64,000 bases of DNA from Flavobacterium sp. WV_118_3 (GCF_039778605.1 NZ_CP156060.1:2852001-2916000); one strand, 5' to 3'; counted from the first letter of the stretch, positions 1 through 9,423 are shown. Notes: generated by a model not told the origin, from the letters alone. Numbers and translations: made by a program.

Positions 1-317
1 AGGTTATACTGAATTTGCTGACCAATAGTATGTATGCGTTAACCGGAGATTCGACGGATTCGAAAGTAATTGAACTATCCGCATCGGTGGCCAATAACCG
101 TTTGTTTATTGTGATTTCCGATAATGGTGCCGGAATTGAAAAGGAGATTCAGGATAAAATTTTCCTTCCGTTTTTTACCACGCGAAAAGAAGGTGCCGGG
201 ATTGGTTTGACGCTATCCAAAAATATCATTGAAGCCCATGGCGGTTATCTGAACTACCAACGCGACAGCACGCATACGACATTTGTTATTAGTCTGATTG
301 AAAAAGAAAATTCGTAG
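1..317 (+). CDS. Sensor histidine kinase, C-terminal fragment (cut by window edge)
   Basis: Only the ATPase end of the protein lies in the window; the reading frame is open from base 3. The N box (NLLTNSMYAL), the G1 box (DNGAGIE) and the G2 box (GAGIGLTLSKNIIEAHGG) of the GHKL/HATPase_c domain are visible, in the usual order and spacing. This domain binds ATP and phosphorylates the conserved His of a two-component sensor. The sensing part is missing, so the signal is unknown. It is convergent with the alkyltransferase-like gene, whose stop lies 2 bases away. Confidence 0.9.
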   Translation, partial: VILNLLTNSMYALTGDSTDSKVIELSASVANNRLFIVISDNGAGIEKEIQDKIFLPFFTTRKEGAGIGLTLSKNIIEAHGGYLNYQRDSTHTTFVISLIEKENS

Positions 318-319
318 TA

Positions 320-652
320 TTACAACTGTATTTCCGGTTGCCAGAATAGTTTTTCGAAGTGCACCACCTGGTTGTTTTTTACTTTAACACCTTCGCTTTC
401 GAGTAATTGCTGCATCAGATTGGTTCCCTCGAAATGGTGTTTACCGGTGAGCATTCCCACGCGGTTTACGACGCGATGTGCCGGAACATCATCTTTCCCA
501 TGTGCTGCATTCATCGCCCAGCCGACCATTCGTGCCGAACGCGCCGCACCCAACGTTTTCGCAATGGCTCCATAAGATGTTACCCGTCCGTACGGAATTA
601 GACGTACCACTTCATACACCCGTTCAAAGAAATTTTCATTTTCGGCTTTCAT
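320..652 (-). CDS. MGMT-family alkyltransferase-like protein (ATL)
   Basis: A 110-residue protein with the DNA-binding and active-site fold of O6-alkylguanine-DNA alkyltransferase (PYGRVTSYGAIA helix-turn-helix, then ARMVGWAMNAA). The active-site PCHRV motif reads PAHRV, so the alkyl-accepting Cys is Ala. Family knowledge: such ATL proteins bind O6-alkylguanine without repairing it and pass the lesion to nucleotide excision repair. Length fits stand-alone ATLs, which lack the N-terminal domain of Ada/Ogt. Its ATG overlaps the stop codon of the upstream LysE gene by one base, so the two are probably cotranscribed, perhaps with trmB. Confidence 0.88.
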   Translation of the reverse strand: MKAENENFFERVYEVVRLIPYGRVTSYGAIAKTLGAARSARMVGWAMNAAHGKDDVPAHRVVNRVGMLTGKHHFEGTNLMQQLLESEGVKVKNNQVVHFEKLFWQPEIQL

Positions 653-1290
653 TATCCCAAATTATTATTGATCAACTTAATTAGGGTAACAATAGAAACC
701 AGTCCGGTTATGGTTCCGATAATATAATTGATATTATTGATCAGAAAGGATGGTTTTTCGCCTTCTTTTTTCTTAAAAAACAGTATATAGAGGTAAAATA
801 CCAAAAACGATCCGATAACAGCTCCTAATACAAACAGGGAAATATAGGATTGGTTAAAAAAGAAATAGCCGTTTCGCGACAACCATACACTGATAAAGAC
901 ATAATACGGAATCGGAAAAAGATTAAGTGCCGACAGTAACATTCCCAAAAAGAAACGACTGGTTTTGCTTTTCATTTTAAGCTCTTCCTTCGGTTTCTTT
1001 GGCTTGTTGGCAATCGTAAAAAAATAGAGCGTTAGCAACACAAAAATCCCAAGTCCAATTTCCTGCAACAGGTTAATGATCTCCGGATTTCGGTCGATAA
1101 ATTTGGCAAACAATACTGCCAGATACGTTTGAAAAAATACGGTAAACGTAGCGCCCAATGCAAACATCAATGCCTTACTTCTACCATCCCGCACACTTAG
1201 TTTTGCAGCCGTCATATTGAGCAGACCGGGTGGTGTGATCCCAATCGAAGCCACTGTAAAACCAAGTATGAGGGGCATGAAATAATGCAT
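652..1290 (-). CDS. LysE family transporter
   Basis: A 212-residue inner-membrane protein with about six hydrophobic segments. The N-terminal stretch (GFTVASIGITPPGLLNM) has the Pro-Gly-Pro-like signature of LysE/RhtB amino-acid exporters, here PPG. Family members export amino acids or similar small solutes using the proton gradient; the substrate cannot be read from sequence. A charged Lys-rich loop sits in the middle (around residues 92-106), as in other family members. It lies 5 bases after trmB and overlaps the ATL gene by one base, so the three minus-strand genes look like an operon. Confidence 0.85.
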   Translation of the reverse strand: MHYFMPLILGFTVASIGITPPGLLNMTAAKLSVRDGRSKALMFALGATFTVFFQTYLAVLFAKFIDRNPEIINLLQEIGLGIFVLLTLYFFTIANKPKKPKEELKMKSKTSRFFLGMLLSALNLFPIPYYVFISVWLSRNGYFFFNQSYISLFVLGAVIGSFLVFYLYILFFKKKEGEKPSFLINNINYIIGTITGLVSIVTLIKLINNNLG

Positions 1291-1295
1291 TTATT

Positions 1296-1970
1296 TTATT
1301 TTATTTTGAATTGGATATAGGTTATCGCTTTATTTTGTTCTAAGTATTGTTGTTCGTAAAACGTCTGAATGGCTGTTACTACTTCCGGCGCTCCTTCGTT
1401 TTTGTAAACATTATGATTGGCATACAACACTTCGTGCCCTTCGCCGTGTAATAATCCCAACGTATAACCGTGCATAAATTCGCTATCGGTTTTCAGATTC
1501 ATGATCCCGTCTTTTTTCAGGATTTTTTTATAGCGCTGTAAGAACTCCGAGTTCGTCATACGGTGTTTCGTACGCTTGTATTTGATTTGCGGATCCGGGA
1601 ATGTAATCCAGATTTCGTCTACTTCTGCTGCTGCAAATACATATTCCAGTAATTCAATCTGCGTTCGTATAAAGGCAACATTTGACAGTCCATTTTCAAC
1701 AGCTGTTTTGGCTCCCCGCCAAAATCGCGCCCCTTTTATATCAATTCCGATAAAATTTTTATCCGGGTAACGCGTGGCCAGTCCAACGGAGTATTCCCCT
1801 TTTCCACATCCCAATTCCAACACCAACGGGTTATCATTTTTAAAAACCTCCTGTTTCCATTTGCCTTTAAACGGAAAAGTATTGGACACCACCTCTTCCC
1901 GAGTTGGCTGAAATACGTTCCCAAATGTCTCGTTCTCCTTAAATCTTTTTAATTTATTTTTACTTCCCAC
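1296..1970 (-). CDS. trmB: tRNA (guanine-N7-)-methyltransferase TrmB
   Basis: A 224-residue class I SAM methyltransferase that makes m7G46 in the tRNA variable loop. The SAM-binding LELGCGKGEY is at residues 51-60, an acidic GIDIKG strand follows near 75-80, and the family signature FPDPQIKYKRTKHR starts at 124 (usual form FPDPWPKKRHHKRR). The start codon is GTG, supported by the conserved length; no in-frame ATG lies close by. It is probably the first gene of a trmB-lysE-ATL operon. Confidence 0.95.
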   Translation of the reverse strand: MGSKNKLKRFKENETFGNVFQPTREEVVSNTFPFKGKWKQEVFKNDNPLVLELGCGKGEYSVGLATRYPDKNFIGIDIKGARFWRGAKTAVENGLSNVAFIRTQIELLEYVFAAAEVDEIWITFPDPQIKYKRTKHRMTNSEFLQRYKKILKKDGIMNLKTDSEFMHGYTLGLLHGEGHEVLYANHNVYKNEGAPEVVTAIQTFYEQQYLEQNKAITYIQFKIK

Positions 1971-2208
1971 GACTAAACTTAAAATTTTGGTAAAATTACG
2001 GAAATATCCAAGAACTAAAATAGTTTTACTTTGCAGTTATTAAATAAGTTATCAAAAACGATCTTATTTAGATCCGGATAACCGGATTGGTTTACGCTTC
2101 CCGTTATGCATCGCAGGTTTTTATAAAGACCTGTTATTTCAGGGGTTGATTTGTGTCTTTTGGATTGCCCGCGGGGTAAAATGAAAAACTTTTGGAATAT
2201 TTAGTACA

Positions 2209-3285
2209 ATGCATAAAGAACGAAAAAAAAGAATTCTGGTCGCTCCATTAAATTGGGGCCTTGGGCATGCCACGCGTTGCATCCCGGTTATTGAGGCTTT
2301 GGAAAATCACGGATTTCAGCCAGTGATTGCTTCCGATGGTGTTGCGTTGTCGCTGTTAGAAAAAGAATTTCCGCACCTGCAAGCCTTGGAACTTCCTTCT
2401 TATAAAATCCAGTATGCTCAAAACGGAGCTAATTTTAAATGGAAAATGATCCGTCAGATTCCAAATATGTACCGCGCCATGCGGGACGAACGGAAAATGG
2501 TGGAACGCTGGATTCAGGAAGAAGCCATCGACGGGATTATTTCCGACAACCGACTGGGTGTTTTTTCTTCAAAAGTTCCTTCGGTTTTTATTACGCACCA
2601 ATTGAATGTTTTAACCGGAAACACCTCCTGGATTACGACTAAAATCCACCATCAGTTTATCCGAAAATACCGAGAATGCTGGGTTCCGGATATCGCCGGA
2701 AGTCCGAATCTTTCCGGAAAACTGGGTCATACGGAAACGCCGGTAACCAATGTAAAATATATTGGTCCGTTAAGTCGTTTGCACAAAAAGACCGTCGAGC
2801 CCTTATATGATCTGATGGTTATTCTGTCCGGACCGGAACCACAACGGACATTACTGGAAGAAAAATTAAAACTGGAACTGAACTATTTTGAAGGTAAAAT
2901 CCTTTTTATCCGTGGTGTGATTGAAGAAGAACAAACTATCTCGCGACGCCTGAATTTCACCTGCTATAATTTTATGAATACGGAAGAACTGGAAATAGCC
3001 TTTAACCAGAGTAAAATGGTATTGAGTCGTTCCGGATATACCACCATTATGGATTTGGCGCATTTGGGCAAAAAAGCCTTTTTTATTCCAACTCCAGGTC
3101 AATATGAACAAGAATATCTGGCCAAAAAACTAAAGAAAAAAGGTTTAGTCCCTTATGCCAAACAAGACGAATTTAAAGTTGGCGATTTAAATCAGGTGGA
3201 TATGTATAAAGGACTCAAAAATATCACTCAGGAAATCACCTGGCGTCAGTTATTTTGTCTTTTCGAGCGTAAAGGAAAACTCTGA
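2209..3285 (+). CDS. GT-B glycosyltransferase (MurG/family 28-like)
   Basis: A 358-residue protein with a GT-B arrangement. Near the N-terminus, APLNWGLGHATRCIPV matches the Gly-rich GxGHxxR loop of MurG-like enzymes; a second domain begins near VILSGPEPQR, and SRSGYTTIMDLAHLGKK, followed by PTPGQYEQEYLA, resembles the nucleotide-sugar binding C-domain. Family members transfer a sugar from a UDP-sugar; neither the acceptor nor the sugar can be told. The 3' end overlaps the 3' end of the convergent sensor kinase gene by 36 bases, an unusually long tail-to-tail overlap. Confidence 0.8.
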   Translation: MHKERKKRILVAPLNWGLGHATRCIPVIEALENHGFQPVIASDGVALSLLEKEFPHLQALELPSYKIQYAQNGANFKWKMIRQIPNMYRAMRDERKMVERWIQEEAIDGIISDNRLGVFSSKVPSVFITHQLNVLTGNTSWITTKIHHQFIRKYRECWVPDIAGSPNLSGKLGHTETPVTNVKYIGPLSRLHKKTVEPLYDLMVILSGPEPQRTLLEEKLKLELNYFEGKILFIRGVIEEEQTISRRLNFTCYNFMNTEELEIAFNQSKMVLSRSGYTTIMDLAHLGKKAFFIPTPGQYEQEYLAKKLKKKGLVPYAKQDEFKVGDLNQVDMYKGLKNITQEITWRQLFCLFERKGKL

Positions 3286-4293
3286 TCCGACACCGATTTT
3301 ACTTTCTACATAAATACGTTCGTCGTGCGCTTCGATGATGTGCTTTACGATGGCCAATCCCAAACCGGAACCGCCTTCGGAGCGCGCACCACTTTTGTCC
3401 ACACGGAAGAATCGTTCGAATAAACGGGAAATAAACTGCTTTTGAATTCCTTCCCCATTATCGGTTACACGAATAATCACTTTGTTATTGACCAAATCCT
3501 CGATACTGATTTCGGTTGTTCCGTTTTCTTTTCCGTATTTGATGGAATTTTCAACAAGATTGGTCACTACCTGCTGGATGCGCTCTTTATCGGCAAAAAC
3601 CTTTACCGGCTTAGTATATTTCCGATCAAACATCAGTATAATGTTTTTCTGATCGGCACGCATTTCCAGAAGATCCAAAACATTCTGGATCACATCTACA
3701 ATATTGAATTCGGTAAATTCCAGATTTAGGTCGCCCGTTTCGAGCTTGGTGATCATATCCAGATCTTTTACGATATAGATCAATCGTTCGACTCCTTTTT
3801 CGGCGCGTTGCAGGTATTTTTTGCGGATGGTTTTATCGTTCATCGCCCCGTCCAGTAAGGTAAGCAGATAGCCCTGAACGGTGAACAACGGTGTTTTTAA
3901 TTCGTGAGAAACATTCCCCAGAAATTCCCGACGGTATTCCTCACGAATTTTTAACGTTTCAATTTCTATTTTTTTGTCTTTTGCAAATTTCTGTACTTCG
4001 TTCATCAGTGTCGCCATATCGGTTGTAACCGGCTGACTTCTGAGTGTGGTCGAATCCAGTAACGACACGTCGTCATAGATTTTTTTAACCCGTCGGTAGA
4101 TAAAGCGTTCTACGCGGTATTGCAGTACGAAAAAGGAAAAAAAGTAAACGCCTGAAGCAAAAATAATACAGAATTTATAGTTCAGTTCATAAAACCAATA
4201 CGTCAATCCTGCGATTAATAAGGTGGAAAAAAGGGTAATATAGAACGCAGATTTGACCGCAAATCTGTATGATTTTTTAAAGCTTATGGACAT
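3250..4293 (-). CDS. phoR: PhoR-like sensor histidine kinase
   Basis: A 347-residue membrane kinase with two transmembrane segments (about residues 15-34 and 41-58), almost no periplasmic domain between them, a linker, the HisKA motif FLGNVSHELKTPL (phospho-His at about 130), then N box NLVENSIKYG, G1 DNGEGI and G2 GSGLGLAIVKHIIEAH. The lack of a sensory loop is typical of PhoR, which senses phosphate through the Pst/PhoU complex. It follows the regulator gene directly with no gap. The phosphate role is inferred from family and operon layout; another stimulus is possible. Confidence 0.82.
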   Translation of the reverse strand: MSISFKKSYRFAVKSAFYITLFSTLLIAGLTYWFYELNYKFCIIFASGVYFFSFFVLQYRVERFIYRRVKKIYDDVSLLDSTTLRSQPVTTDMATLMNEVQKFAKDKKIEIETLKIREEYRREFLGNVSHELKTPLFTVQGYLLTLLDGAMNDKTIRKKYLQRAEKGVERLIYIVKDLDMITKLETGDLNLEFTEFNIVDVIQNVLDLLEMRADQKNIILMFDRKYTKPVKVFADKERIQQVVTNLVENSIKYGKENGTTEISIEDLVNNKVIIRVTDNGEGIQKQFISRLFERFFRVDKSGARSEGGSGLGLAIVKHIIEAHDERIYVESKIGVGSEFSFTLEKTK

Positions 4294-4977
4294 TTATATC
4301 TCTAATTTGTAACCGACTCCTTTGATGGTTTTAAATAGATCGTCTCCGATTTTTTCTCTTAGTTTTCGGATATGAACGTCGATTGTTCGGCCGCCAACCA
4401 CTACTTCGTTACCCCATACTTTGTCGAGAATTTCTTCTCGTTTGAATACTTTTCCGGGTTTGGAAGCCAAAAGGTAGAACAATTCAAATTCTTTACGCGG
4501 CAGGATAATTTCTTCTCCTTCTTTTACAATTTTGTATTCTTCGCGGTTGATTTCAATTTCACCTACCCGTAATACATCACCTTGTTGCTCATCTTCTTTT
4601 AAGCGACGCAATAAAGCTTTTACCTTACTCACCAGAACTTTCGGTTTAATCGGTTTGGCGATGTAATCGTCGGCTCCGGCATCGAATCCTGCTACTTGTG
4701 AATAATCTTCACTTCTTGCGGTCAGGAATGTTATGATCACATTGGCCAGTTCCGGGATTTTACGGATGTTTTCGCACGCTTCCATCCCATCCATTTCGGG
4801 CATCATCACATCCATAATGATCAACTGTGGCATTTCCTTTTTAGCTTTTAAAATGGCCTCTTTACCATTGCTTGCCGTTACGATCTGATAACCTTCCTGT
4901 GATAGATTATACCCTACGATTTCGAGGATATCCTGCTCATCATCAACCAATAAAATCTTAATGTCTTTTTTCTTCAT
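4294..4977 (-). CDS. phoB: PhoB-like response regulator (OmpR family)
   Basis: A 227-residue regulator: receiver domain with acidic pair at 12-13 (LLVDDEQ), phospho-acceptor Asp at 56 (IIMDVMMPEMDG) and Lys in YIAKPIKP; then an OmpR-type winged helix ending GRTIDVHIRKLREKIG...IKGVGYKLEI. I chose the ATG at 4977 over the GTG at 4986 because the family begins with MKKKDIKILL-type residues. It abuts the PhoR-like kinase gene, so the pair forms one operon. It is divergent from a TonB receptor gene that may be a target; the intergenic region holds repeated TTAAC motifs. Confidence 0.88.
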   Translation of the reverse strand: MKKKDIKILLVDDEQDILEIVGYNLSQEGYQIVTASNGKEAILKAKKEMPQLIIMDVMMPEMDGMEACENIRKIPELANVIITFLTARSEDYSQVAGFDAGADDYIAKPIKPKVLVSKVKALLRRLKEDEQQGDVLRVGEIEINREEYKIVKEGEEIILPRKEFELFYLLASKPGKVFKREEILDKVWGNEVVVGGRTIDVHIRKLREKIGDDLFKTIKGVGYKLEI

Positions 4978-5040
4978 AATGGACACTCTATGTGTGTTTT
5001 CGGGTTGTAAAGGTAAAGATAATACAAAACGATTATATGT

Positions 5041-5138
5041 GTTAACGATTATTTAATCTGTTAACGATTTCGTAATACATTCCCAACAAAACGATAACAG
5101 GTTACTAACTTCAGGTTAACTTCGAAAGGGTTCCTTTG
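5041..5138. promoter_or_regulatory. Candidate control region with repeated GTTAAC motifs
   Basis: GTTAACGATT occurs twice, at 5041-5050 and 5060-5069 (19 bases apart, about two helical turns). GGTTACTAAC at 5100-5109 and GGTTAAC at 5114-5120 follow. A -7-like TTCCTTTG at 5131-5138 precedes the TonB receptor gene. Direct repeats just upstream of a weak promoter, between a PhoB-like gene and a receptor gene, suggest regulator binding sites. The binding protein is inference. Confidence 0.4.
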
Positions 5139-5173
5139 CGCAAAATTTAATACAACACGTAAACAACAACACA

Positions 5174-7924
5174 ATGAAACTTAAGTTATTACTAACAACA
5201 TTATTGTTCACGGTCTTCGCCTTTGCTCAAAAAGGGACTGTTAAAGGTACGATAACAGACAAGGAGATGAACAATGAGCCACTTCCTTTTGCCAGCGTAA
5301 CAATTAAAGGTACAACAATTGGCGCAAATACCGACGAAAAAGGGACATTTAGTTTGAGCGTTCCGGAAGGAAACCACATTCTAATGATTGCCTTCTTAGG
5401 ATATCAAACCGTAGAAGTGCCTTTTAAAATTGCTTCGGGCGAAACGAAGACAATTGACAAAGCACTAGGTACTGCCGGTGTACAACTGGAAGATGTGGTT
5501 TTAAAAATCGAAACCAACCGTCAGAAAGAAAGCGCGCTTTTAGTAGAACAGAAAAAAGCCATCGAAATAAAACAAAGTATCGGAGCACAGGAACTTTCCC
5601 GTAAAGGCGTGAGCGATGTAGCTACTGCGGTTACCAAAACGACCGGTATTACCAAACAGGAAGGTTCCGGAAATATCTATGTGAGAGGTTTGGGCGACCG
5701 TTATAATTCGACTACAATGAACGGCTTACCTATCCCTTCAAACGATCCGGAAAAGAAAAACATCCGATTGGATATTTTCCCAACCGATATCGTAGAATAT
5801 GTATCGATCGACAAAGTATATAACGGAAAAACGTCGGGTGATTTTGCCGGAGGTAACGTCGATATCGTTTCCAAAGATTACAAAGGAAAAGGATTTTTAC
5901 GTCTGGATATTGGTTCCAACGCCAACACCAATGCATTGGCCGAAGACAACTTCCGCCTTCCAAAAGGGCCAAACAGTTTCGGCTTTAGCAATCCGGCTAA
6001 TCCGAAAACGATTTCAACTTATGATTTCAACACCTTGCAATTTGAAGGAAAAACTCCGGTAGCCGGTTCTTTCGGAATCTCAGGAGGTAAATCGTTCGAC
6101 ATCGGTTCGGAAAGCAAATTGAGTATTTTCGCCACCGGATCTTTCGGAAACGAATACACCTCAAAACGCGACGGAAGCGCTAAAGGTAGCGTAAACGGTG
6201 ACGGAAGTTTGGTAAACCGAAACTTCAAGACCTTCTCTTCTATGGGTTACAATACGAATACAACCGGATTGGTGAATGTGGGTTACAAAATCAACAACAA
6301 TCATAAAGTAAGCTTTAACTCTTTATTTATCAATACATCCAGCCAGGTTAAAGACGAGTATTTCGGTTATATCGCCGATCTTGCCGACGCTGGTAACGGA
6401 TTGATTCGCCGTTCAGAATATGTAAAAAACACCTTATTCGTAAACCAATTATTAGGCGAACACACGCTTAGTGATCGTTCTAAATTCAATTGGGGTGTTG
6501 CTCAAAACAACATCACTGGTGACACTCCGGACAGGATGTATAACACCTTACGAAAAAACGATACCGGATACACCATCATCAGTCAGTCAAAACCGGACAA
6601 CCACCGTTATTTCCAACGTCTAAAAGAATACGAAACGGTTGCTACGGCTTCGGTTGACTATAAGTTCCACAAAACCAACGGTGGCGATTTTAGAGGTAAA
6701 TTTACAGCCGGTTATAACGGTCGTTTTAAAAACAGAGATTTTAAAGCCACTCAGTTTAACTTTAAAACATTTGGCCCTTACACGACCACTATTGTAGATC
6801 CTGACAACCTGGATTTATTCTATAACCAACAAAATCTAAGCAATGGTTATTTTGAAATCAGTACGTTTGTTGGAAATGCTGAAATCGCAAACGCACTTGA
6901 TCCTCAGAAATATTCCGGAGAACAATTCATCCACGGTGGTTATTTGAACACCGAATACAAATTCAGCGACAAATTAACTGCTGTTTTAGGATTACGTGCC
7001 GAGTATATCTTTCAGAAAGTAGATTGGAAAACGCAATTGGATCCAGTTGGGGACAAAGATGAATTCAAAAAAACAACCTTCCTTCCAAACTTGATCATGA
7101 AATACGAACTAAACGAAAAACAAAACCTTCGTTTAGGAATGAGCAAAACCTACACTTTACCACAGTTTAAAGAAAGAGCTTTGTTTATCTATGAAGATGT
7201 AACTGAAGTAAAAGTAGGTAACCCGGATTTATATCCTTCCGACAACTATAATTTAGACCTGAAATGGGAAATGTTCCCGAAAAGCGAAGAGTTGATTTCG
7301 TTTACTGCTTTCGGAAAATACATCTTAAATCCGATTAACGAAGTAACAATCGCTTCTTCTACCAACGATATTTCCTTTATAAACACCGGAGATCGCGGTT
7401 ATGTTGCCGGAGCCGAAGCCGAATTCCGTAAACTGATCTTCCAATCGGGCGAAAACAACAGTAAAAAAGTAACAGCCGGAATCAACGCTTCTTATATGTA
7501 TACCACTCAGGACTTAAACGGTTCGAAAGTGGACAAAGAGACGCGTTATAATGTTGACTTTACCAAATCGAAAAGTGCCTTTACCGGAGCATCGCCTTTA
7601 TTACTAAATGCTGACGTATCGTTCTTTAAAGAATGGAACAACAAAGAATCGAACATCTCCACTACTTTAGCCTACTCATATTTCTCGGATCGTATCTATG
7701 CTTTAGGGACCAACTTACGCGGTGATCAGGTGGACAAAGCTGTAGGAACCTTAGATTTTATTGTAAAATCAAAAATCAATAAAAACTTAGGTATCGGACT
7801 AATGGCTAAAAACATTTTAAATCCTAAAATCGAACGCGTACAGGAAAACAACAACGGTGATGTTACCTTGTTAACCTATACCAAAGGAATGAACCTGAGC
7901 TTTAACATCAACTACCAGTTTTAA
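5174..7924 (+). CDS. TonB-dependent outer-membrane receptor
   Basis: A 916-residue receptor. Signal peptide at 1-18 (cleavage after FAFA), a carboxypeptidase-regulatory-like beta-sandwich (about 22-100, containing PLPFASVTIKGTT and the TDEKGTFSL turn), a plug domain from about 130 (SRKGVSDVATAVTKTTGI, then GNIYVRGLGDRYNSTTMNG), and a beta-barrel ending NLSFNINYQF with the C-terminal Phe typical of outer-membrane proteins. Such receptors import large or scarce solutes using TonB/ExbBD energy. There is no SusD partner next to it, so a polysaccharide system is unlikely. It is divergent from phoB/phoR, and the following lipoprotein gene may be coregulated; phosphate-linked uptake is only inferred. 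Confidence 0.93.
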   Translation: MKLKLLLTTLLFTVFAFAQKGTVKGTITDKEMNNEPLPFASVTIKGTTIGANTDEKGTFSLSVPEGNHILMIAFLGYQTVEVPFKIASGETKTIDKALGTAGVQLEDVVLKIETNRQKESALLVEQKKAIEIKQSIGAQELSRKGVSDVATAVTKTTGITKQEGSGNIYVRGLGDRYNSTTMNGLPIPSNDPEKKNIRLDIFPTDIVEYVSIDKVYNGKTSGDFAGGNVDIVSKDYKGKGFLRLDIGSNANTNALAEDNFRLPKGPNSFGFSNPANPKTISTYDFNTLQFEGKTPVAGSFGISGGKSFDIGSESKLSIFATGSFGNEYTSKRDGSAKGSVNGDGSLVNRNFKTFSSMGYNTNTTGLVNVGYKINNNHKVSFNSLFINTSSQVKDEYFGYIADLADAGNGLIRRSEYVKNTLFVNQLLGEHTLSDRSKFNWGVAQNNITGDTPDRMYNTLRKNDTGYTIISQSKPDNHRYFQRLKEYETVATASVDYKFHKTNGGDFRGKFTAGYNGRFKNRDFKATQFNFKTFGPYTTTIVDPDNLDLFYNQQNLSNGYFEISTFVGNAEIANALDPQKYSGEQFIHGGYLNTEYKFSDKLTAVLGLRAEYIFQKVDWKTQLDPVGDKDEFKKTTFLPNLIMKYELNEKQNLRLGMSKTYTLPQFKERALFIYEDVTEVKVGNPDLYPSDNYNLDLKWEMFPKSEELISFTAFGKYILNPINEVTIASSTNDISFINTGDRGYVAGAEAEFRKLIFQSGENNSKKVTAGINASYMYTTQDLNGSKVDKETRYNVDFTKSKSAFTGASPLLLNADVSFFKEWNNKESNISTTLAYSYFSDRIYALGTNLRGDQVDKAVGTLDFIVKSKINKNLGIGLMAKNILNPKIERVQENNNGDVTLLTYTKGMNLSFNINYQF

Positions 7925-7945
7925 TTTAAATAGAAAATGATACCT

Positions 7946-7975
7946 GAAGGAGCGATAATTCGCTCCTTCTTTTTT
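7946..7975 (+). terminator. Rho-independent terminator after TonB receptor
   Basis: Nine-base stem GAAGGAGCG / CGCTCCTTC with a 6-base loop, followed by six T. It separates the receptor gene from the beta-helix lipoprotein gene, which therefore should have its own promoter. Confidence 0.9.
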
Positions 7976-7987
7976 GAAGTAAAGTTG

Positions 7988-8087
7988 GCTTAACAAACGA
8001 AACATTAGCTTAATAATTACTTCTTTATATGTTAATCCAACCGTGACAATGGCTTAACCCGCTTTAAAAAAAAACGAAGCACTTTTG
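7988..8087 (+). promoter_or_regulatory. GCTTAAC repeats before lipoprotein gene
   Basis: GCTTAAC at 7988-7994, GCTTAAT at 8008-8014 (20 bases apart) and GCTTAAC at 8052-8058 precede a -7-like CACTTTTG at 8080-8087. The TTAAC core and ~20-base spacing resemble the repeats upstream of the TonB receptor, suggesting shared control. Confidence 0.35.
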
Positions 8088-8123
8088 CATCAAACATAAC
8101 TAAAAAATTATTCAGAAAACAAA

Positions 8124-9311
8124 ATGAAAAAATCAATCGTAAAATTATTTGTAATTTTCGCAGTAACTGCAGGAACTTTAGCAAGTTGTTCTTCGTCTGA
8201 CGAGAGCACACCAAGCGGACCTTCTTCTTCTTTCACAGCTAACGCTAATGATTTTAAAGGAACGATCAACGACGGTGTAGTAACTTTAGTTGCAGGAGCA
8301 ACTTACAAGCTTACTGGAAAAATCCAAGTAAATAGCGGTGCTACTTTAACTATTCCTGCCGGAACAAGAATCGAAGGAACCGGAGGAACATCTGCTTATA
8401 TCGCAGTAGCACAAGGGGGTAAAATCAACATTTTAGGAACCGCTGCAAATCCGGTAGTTATGACCAGTGGTTTGACAACTAAAAATGCTGGTGACTGGGG
8501 AGGTTTAGTAATTTGTGGAAAAGCACCAATCAACAGAGGAACGGTTACAGCGCAATCTGAAGTTGCTGACTTAACATACGGTGGTACTGTTGCAAACGAT
8601 AATTCTGGTGTAATTCAATATTTAAGAATAGAATATTCTGGTGCTGCTTTCAACACTGAAAAAGAATTCAACGGAGTTTCTTTCTTCGGAGTTGGTTCTG
8701 GTACTGTAGTTGAAAACGTAGAGGTTTACCACGGTGCTGATGACGGATTCGAATTTTTCGGAGGAACCGTTAACACTTCAAACTTAATTTCTATCGGAAA
8801 CGAGGATGATCAATTTGACTGGACTGAAGGATGGAATGGTACTAACACCAACTGGTATGGTAAACTTGCTTTCGGAAAAGGAAACAGAGGTATCGAGGCT
8901 GATAACTATGAGTTCAACTTTGATGCAAACCCGGTTTCCAACCCAACAATCACAAACTTAACTTTAATCGGTGCCGGAAGTGCTGCTGACGCAACTGCTT
9001 ACCCAGAAAATCAGGCTTTAAAACTAAGAAGAGGAACTAAAGGTATGTTCAGCAACGTGGTATTGAAAGATTTCAAAACCGGATATGATGTAGAACACGA
9101 TCAAACCATCTCTTTCGTAGGTACTACTTTAAAAGGGACAAACACTAAATTCGAAGGAATAGGATCAAACGCAAAAGGTAAGAAAACAGACGGTTCTTCT
9201 GTTACCAACGAAGTAATTAATCCTGTATTCACAGAATCGGCTGCTGCAACAGGAGCCGGAAACGGAACTGCTACTCCAAGCTGGGCTACCGGATGGACTG
9301 TAGGATTCTAA
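8124..9311 (+). CDS. Beta-helix surface lipoprotein
   Basis: A 395-residue protein with a lipoprotein signal (VTAGTLASC, acylated Cys near 22) followed by a Ser-rich linker. The rest is rich in Gly, Asn and Thr, with repeating short strands (GATLTIPAGTRIEG, GGTSAYIAVAQGGKI, GDWGGLVICGKAPINRG, HGADDGFEFFGG) that suggest a right-handed parallel beta-helix. I do not recognise a catalytic motif. From memory, proteins of this kind often sit beside TonB receptors in Bacteroidota. Its position after the receptor and shared upstream motifs suggest a joint role, perhaps ligand capture; the ligand is unknown. Confidence 0.75.
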   Translation: MKKSIVKLFVIFAVTAGTLASCSSSDESTPSGPSSSFTANANDFKGTINDGVVTLVAGATYKLTGKIQVNSGATLTIPAGTRIEGTGGTSAYIAVAQGGKINILGTAANPVVMTSGLTTKNAGDWGGLVICGKAPINRGTVTAQSEVADLTYGGTVANDNSGVIQYLRIEYSGAAFNTEKEFNGVSFFGVGSGTVVENVEVYHGADDGFEFFGGTVNTSNLISIGNEDDQFDWTEGWNGTNTNWYGKLAFGKGNRGIEADNYEFNFDANPVSNPTITNLTLIGAGSAADATAYPENQALKLRRGTKGMFSNVVLKDFKTGYDVEHDQTISFVGTTLKGTNTKFEGIGSNAKGKKTDGSSVTNEVINPVFTESAAATGAGNGTATPSWATGWTVGF

Positions 9312-9340
9312 TAAAAATATAATTATAGTCTTTTTCAAAA

Positions 9341-9375
9341 AAATATCTCTCTTTAACTAGAGGGATATTTTTTTT
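9341..9375 (+). terminator. Rho-independent terminator after beta-helix lipoprotein
   Basis: Imperfect stem AAATATCTCTCT / AGAGGGATATTT with loop TTAACT, followed by a run of T. Confidence 0.75.
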
Positions 9376-9423
9376 GGTATAACTTTTGAAGTTTTTTTAT
9401 ATCTTTATACCCTATTCAGACCT

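Noticed and set aside
3250..3285. Frameshift at the glycosyltransferase/kinase 3' overlap
   Set aside because: Both reading frames are intact with expected ends; it is simply a 36-base convergent overlap.
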